Assembly: GCA_900754445.1 (NCBI GenBank)
Contig: CAAECW010000042.1
Span: 1 to 26,168 of the forward strand
Source of the DNA: an uncultured Collinsella sp.
GTDB taxonomy: Bacteria > Actinomycetota > Coriobacteriia > Coriobacteriales > Coriobacteriaceae
Direction: 5' to 3'
DNA: 26,168 nucleotides
Each line of letters starts with the position of its first letter. Within the stretch, counting starts at the first letter, position 1. The notes beneath the pieces were generated by a model, which was not told the DNA's origin, searched no databases, and saw only the letters and a program-made list of their open reading frames with translations. The translations under genes were made by a program, and so were the position numbers. Positions 23,048-26,168 of the stretch are shown piece by piece.

Positions 23048-23731
23048 TTAGATGCCGGCGATTGCGAAGTTGAGCATCTGCTCAGCGAGCGGATACACGG
23101 TAACGTCGAAATAGCGGCCGATCACATCGATGCCGGTCCACATGGGCAGCAGGTACAGCACTAGGATGAGGATGGGCATAGCGTATTGCTGCAGGTGGTA
23201 GTAGTTGGTCAGCGCCTTGCCTTTAAGGAACGGCACGATGATAGACGAGCCGTCAAGCGGCGGAATCGGAATAAGGTTAAAGAACGCAAGCGACAGGTTA
23301 ACCACGATAAACGTGGCGCCGAAGTTCATGATTTGAGACGCCACAGCAAAGGACATGCTGGCGTAGAGGTTGCCATAGGCCAGGTGCATGAGGGCTGCAG
23401 CCAGGCACGCGAGCGCGATATTCGATGCGGGGCCGGCCGCGCTCACCAGGACCTCGTCGCGCTTGGGGTGCTTGAGGTTGTTGAGGTAGACGGGCACGGG
23501 CTTGGCGAAGGCAAACACCGGGCCACCGGCGGCGAGCATGAGCAGCGGCAGGATGATAGTGCCAAACGGATCGATATGGTTGAGCGGGTTGAGTGACACG
23601 CGGCCGCGCGAACGGGCTGTCTTATCGCCGAGTGCCCAGGCCGCGGCGGCGTGCGCACTTTCGTGGATGACGATGCCCACGATGACGGCGACGGCGCTGG
23701 CGAGCAGGTTCATGATGTAGCTGCTGGACAT
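23048..23731 (-). CDS. Site-2 protease-like M50 family metalloprotease
   Basis: A 227-aa multi-spanning membrane protein of the short M50B type (YwhC/SpoIVFB-like relatives). The zinc motif HESAH (23-27, fitting HExxH) lies in the first membrane helix. The third ligand is expected in NLIPIPPLDGS, the family NPxxxLDG-like motif. The usual DPFGTIILP segment is seen. Such proteins cut substrates within the membrane; the substrate here is unknown. No PDZ or CBS domain is present. It lies before scpA, a common position in Firmicutes, and 9 nt after the small membrane-protein gene. Confidence 0.9.
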   Translation of the reverse strand: MSSSYIMNLLASAVAVIVGIVIHESAHAAAAWALGDKTARSRGRVSLNPLNHIDPFGTIILPLLMLAAGGPVFAFAKPVPVYLNNLKHPKRDEVLVSAAGPASNIALACLAAALMHLAYGNLYASMSFAVASQIMNFGATFIVVNLSLAFFNLIPIPPLDGSSIIVPFLKGKALTNYYHLQQYAMPILILVLYLLPMWTGIDVIGRYFDVTVYPLAEQMLNFAIAGI

Positions 23732-23740
23732 GGCGCTCCC

Positions 23741-24037
23741 CTAGCGGACGCGGCGCGAGGCGCGCGTGAGCAGGTAGTCAGCTACAAACAGGATGACGGC
23801 CACGATGGCGTAATCCAAGCGGAAAACGCCGCCAAAGGGTGAGGTGATGACGCCGTAGCCGGCGATGGCGCTCGGCAGCGCGCGAGAAAGCTCAACGACA
23901 AAGCCGACAATCTGCAGCTTGGCGGTCAGGCCGCTAAAGCACAGCAGCACGGTCATCGCGCTCATAAAGATGCCGCAGATGCGACAGGCGATGGCGATGA
24001 CGCTCATCGCCACGGCAGCGGCCTTACGAGAATTCAC
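23741..24037 (-). CDS. Small hypothetical membrane protein (98 aa)
   Basis: I do not recognise a family. The frame opens further upstream (to 24157), inside the ABC-F gene, but GAGGAG lies 7 nt before a GTG at 24037, making this the likely start; ATG at 24007 is an alternative. The GTG form overlaps the ABC-F stop by 14 nt. Three hydrophobic stretches are visible: roughly 9-38 (with two Cys), 42-65, and 74-90 just before a basic end (LTRASRRVR). This suggests two or three membrane spans with a cytoplasmic C-terminus. Position between the ABC-F and M50 genes implies co-expression; no function can be assigned. Confidence 0.7.
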   Translation of the reverse strand: MNSRKAAAVAMSVIAIACRICGIFMSAMTVLLCFSGLTAKLQIVGFVVELSRALPSAIAGYGVITSPFGGVFRLDYAIVAVILFVADYLLTRASRRVR

Positions 24038-26057
24038 GCGCGGTCTCCTCTTCGATCTGGGTGGAAAGCTCCAGCCATTCGTCCTCGAGCTTGGGCAGTT
24101 CTTGCTTAAGGCCGTTATATTCCCCCAGCGCGGCATTGAACTTGTCCTGATCGGCATAAAGCTCTTCGCTCGCCATCAATTCCATAAGCTCGTCATAGCG
24201 GGCGCGCTTTTTGTCGAGCTCGGCCTCGATCTTCTTGAGCTGGTTGCGCACGCCCTTGAGCTTTTTGTTGAGCGCGGCGCGGGCCTGGGCCTCGGCGCGC
24301 TTTTGCTCCTTGGTCTTTTTGCCCTCGGCGGGCTTGGAGGCGGTGGCGGGGGTGTCGGGCTGGGCCGCGGTGACCTTAGCGGACTTGGTCGCGGCCGGTG
24401 CGCTCTCCCCTGCCGCATCGGCCGCGGCGCGGGCTGCGAGGTCCTCGCGCTTGTAGAGGTAGTAGTCGTAGTCGCCGTCGTAGACCGTGACCTTGCCATC
24501 GCGGATGTCAATGATGCGGTTGGCCACAGCGCGTACCAGGTGCTCGTCGTGGCTGATCAGCACGATGGTGCCGGGGAAGTTTTGCAGGGCGTTCTCGAGC
24601 ATGTCTACCGAGTCGATGTCCAGGTGGTTGGTGGGCTCGTCCAGGCACAGGAGCGCCTCGGGGGCCACGAGCATCTTGGCAAGCGCCAGACGCGCCTTTT
24701 CGCCGCCGGAGAGGACACGGACCTGCTTCTCGATGGAGTCGTTGTCGCTAAATAGGAAGGCGCCCAGCAGGCTGCGCTGCTGCGGCACGGTCCACTTGGG
24801 CGTGACGGTGTCGATCTCTTGCAGGACGGTGTTGGACTCGGTCATGCCCTCGAGCGCGTGCTGGGCGTAGTAGGCCACACCCACGTTGGTGCCCAGGTCG
24901 CGGGTGCCGGTGGTGGGCGGTTCCAGGCCGGCGAGGATCTTCATGAGGGTGGACTTGCCGGCGCCGTTGGGGCCGACGAGCGCCACATGCTCGCCGCGGT
25001 AGAGCTTGAGGTCGATGTCACTGTAGATGTGCTTGTCGCCGTATGACTTGGAGACGCCCTCGAGGCCCACGACCATATCGCCCGAGCGCGGCGGGTCGGG
25101 GAACTTAAAGTCGATATGCTTGTGGCCCTCGGGCAGGATGACGAGCTCCTTCTTGATTTGCTCGATCTTGCGGATACGCTCCTGGGCCTGGGCGGCCTTG
25201 GTGGGCTTGTAGCGGAACTTATCGACGAAGACCTGCATGTGGGCGATGTCGCGCTCCTGGGCGGCACGCTTGGCGCGCATCTGCTCAAGGTTGTCCTCGC
25301 GCTGCTTGAGGTAGCTGCTGTAGTTGCCGGTGTAGGTGGTCACGCGGCGGTTCTCGAGCGCGGCGACGTGGTCGACGCAGGCGTCCATGAAGGCGCGGTC
25401 GTGGCTGACGATGAGGACGGCGCCGTCGTAGCTGGCGATAAAGCCGCGCAGCCACTGGACACTCTCGAGATCCAGGTGGTTGGTGGGCTCGTCCAGGAGC
25501 AGCAGGTCGGGGTGGCGCAGGAAAAGCTTGGCGAGCGCGATGCGCATCTGCCAGCCGCCGGAAAACTCGGAGCAGGGACGCTCAAAGTCGGTGACCTTAA
25601 AGCCCAGACCGGACAGGATTTTGCGGGCGTTGCTTTCGAGCTCGTAGCCGCCTAGGTGCTCAAAGCGGTCCTGGACCTGGCCGTATTCGTTCAGGAGTGC
25701 GTCGACGTCCTTGCCCTGCTCGGAGAGCTCGGTGATTTGTGCCTGAAGCTCGTTGGCGCGCTCGCCCATGCGGCGGATTTCCTTAGCGGCCGCCATGACC
25801 TCGGCGAGGATGGTGGTGTCCTTGTGCTCCAGGTTGGTTTCCTGCTCTAGGTAGCCCACCTGGCAGTCCTTGGCGTACTGGACCTGGCCGGCGTCGGGGC
25901 TGTCGATGCCCATGATGATCTTGAGCATGGTGGTTTTACCGGCGCCGTTGGGACCCACGAGGGCGAAACGCTCGCCGGGGTTGATCTGGAAGGACGCGCC
26001 GCTAAAGAGGACGCGTGCGCCGAAGCTTTTTTCGATCTTGTCGACCAGAAGGATCAT
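24024..26057 (-). CDS. ABC-F family ATPase (YdiF/Uup-like)
   Basis: A 677-aa soluble protein with two ABC domains and no membrane part, so an ABC-F translation factor rather than a transporter. Domain 1 has Walker A GPNGAGKTT (about 36-44), signature FSGGWQMR and LLLDEPTNHLD. Domain 2 has GPNGAGKST, LSGGEKAR and LCLDEPTNHLD. Between them lies the charged interdomain linker (about 240-320) that reaches the ribosomal P-site tRNA in this family. The C-terminus has an Ala/Lys-rich stretch, then a coiled coil (about 590-677), as in YdiF/Uup. Whether it rescues ribosomes or protects from antibiotics is not decidable; the domain plan resembles housekeeping members. AAAGG lies about 8 nt before the ATG, and a tRNA terminator ends only 32 nt upstream. 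Confidence 0.92.
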   Translation of the reverse strand: MILLVDKIEKSFGARVLFSGASFQINPGERFALVGPNGAGKTTMLKIIMGIDSPDAGQVQYAKDCQVGYLEQETNLEHKDTTILAEVMAAAKEIRRMGERANELQAQITELSEQGKDVDALLNEYGQVQDRFEHLGGYELESNARKILSGLGFKVTDFERPCSEFSGGWQMRIALAKLFLRHPDLLLLDEPTNHLDLESVQWLRGFIASYDGAVLIVSHDRAFMDACVDHVAALENRRVTTYTGNYSSYLKQREDNLEQMRAKRAAQERDIAHMQVFVDKFRYKPTKAAQAQERIRKIEQIKKELVILPEGHKHIDFKFPDPPRSGDMVVGLEGVSKSYGDKHIYSDIDLKLYRGEHVALVGPNGAGKSTLMKILAGLEPPTTGTRDLGTNVGVAYYAQHALEGMTESNTVLQEIDTVTPKWTVPQQRSLLGAFLFSDNDSIEKQVRVLSGGEKARLALAKMLVAPEALLCLDEPTNHLDIDSVDMLENALQNFPGTIVLISHDEHLVRAVANRIIDIRDGKVTVYDGDYDYYLYKREDLAARAAADAAGESAPAATKSAKVTAAQPDTPATASKPAEGKKTKEQKRAEAQARAALNKKLKGVRNQLKKIEAELDKKRARYDELMELMASEELYADQDKFNAALGEYNGLKQELPKLEDEWLELSTQIEEETAREFS

Positions 26058-26088
26058 GGTGCCGCCTTTGACCTTGTGTGCCTATATG

Positions 26089-26117
26089 AAAAAAGGCCCC
26101 AACCTGCGTTGGAGCCT
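26089..26117 (-). terminator. Terminator of the partial tRNA gene
   Basis: On the minus strand a 10-bp stem AGGCTCCAAC/GTTGGGGCCT (one G-T pair) with a 4-nt loop is followed by TTTTTTC. It lies between the tRNA 3' end and the ABC-F start. Confidence 0.93.
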
Positions 26118-26132
26118 CATTCAATGCTCGGG

Positions 26133-26168
26133 TGGAGACGAGGGGGATCGAACCCCTGACCTCTTGAC
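26133..26168 (-). tRNA. tRNA, 3' half only, probably tRNA-Ala
   Basis: The window edge cuts this gene. Visible on the minus strand are part of the anticodon stem (TCAAG), the variable loop AGGTC, the T arm AGGGG-TTCGATC-CCCCT, the acceptor strand CGTCTCC and discriminator A. CCA is not encoded (the next bases are CCC). The anticodon lies outside. The 3' half resembles tRNA-Ala(GGC): U at position 70 and A73 are compatible with the alanine G3-U70 identity pair, but position 3 is not visible, so the identity is an inference. Confidence 0.85.

Overview
The window looks like chromosomal housekeeping DNA of a coriobacterial actinobacterium, most probably Collinsella. This is inferred from content, gene order and moderately high GC; no database search was made. 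The actinobacterial signature is the trio CDP-alcohol phosphatidyltransferase (PgsA) - GarA/OdhI-like FHA protein - MerR/FtsR-like regulator. The run scpA-scpB-rluB-cmk-plsC-ispH-DUF512-der-plsY-gpsA, by contrast, has an order more familiar from Clostridia. No insertion sequence, phage gene, transposase or CRISPR array is visible.

Layout. Positions 1-497 contain no gene. They hold two 104-nt hairpin elements in opposite orientation (24-127 and 384-487) around an AT-richer spacer. The two elements share a 36-nt loop but have different 34-bp stems. Next come a MurG/MGDG-synthase-like glycosyltransferase (minus) and divergent thioredoxin reductase trxB. A DUF1836 putative regulator (plus) and a DegV/FakB-type lipid-binding protein (minus) then converge on one bidirectional terminator. 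Their promoter regions carry near-identical copies of an operator-like palindrome. From 8541 down to 4723 runs a minus-strand group: pgsA-like, FHA, merR, apt and a secreted NlpC/P60 peptidase. A tRNA-Pro(GGG) with its own promoter and terminator separates this from a roughly 17-kb minus-strand block with no clear internal terminator. In transcription order that block is: ABC-F ATPase, 98-aa membrane protein, M50 peptidase, scpA, scpB, rluB, cmk, plsC, ispH, DUF512 radical SAM protein, der, plsY, gpsA, rpe, cysteine desulfurase, Nif3-like, zinc-ribbon coiled coil, coaBC. The right edge cuts a tRNA, probably Ala.

Functional themes. Phospholipid synthesis dominates. GpsA makes glycerol-3-phosphate, PlsY and PlsC acylate it to phosphatidic acid, and the PgsA-like enzyme uses CDP-activated lipid. 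The DegV/FakB protein could present fatty acids, and the glycosyltransferase could build glycolipids on diacylglycerol. Others serve chromosome segregation (ScpAB), ribosome biogenesis and translation (Der, RluB, ABC-F), isoprenoids (IspH), coenzyme A (CoaBC), nucleotides (Cmk, Apt), redox (TrxB) and sulfur transfer (cysteine desulfurase).

The least explained items are the paired conserved-loop hairpins at the left end, the shared palindrome in front of the DUF1836 gene and degV, and a third long inverted repeat upstream of the pgsA-like gene.
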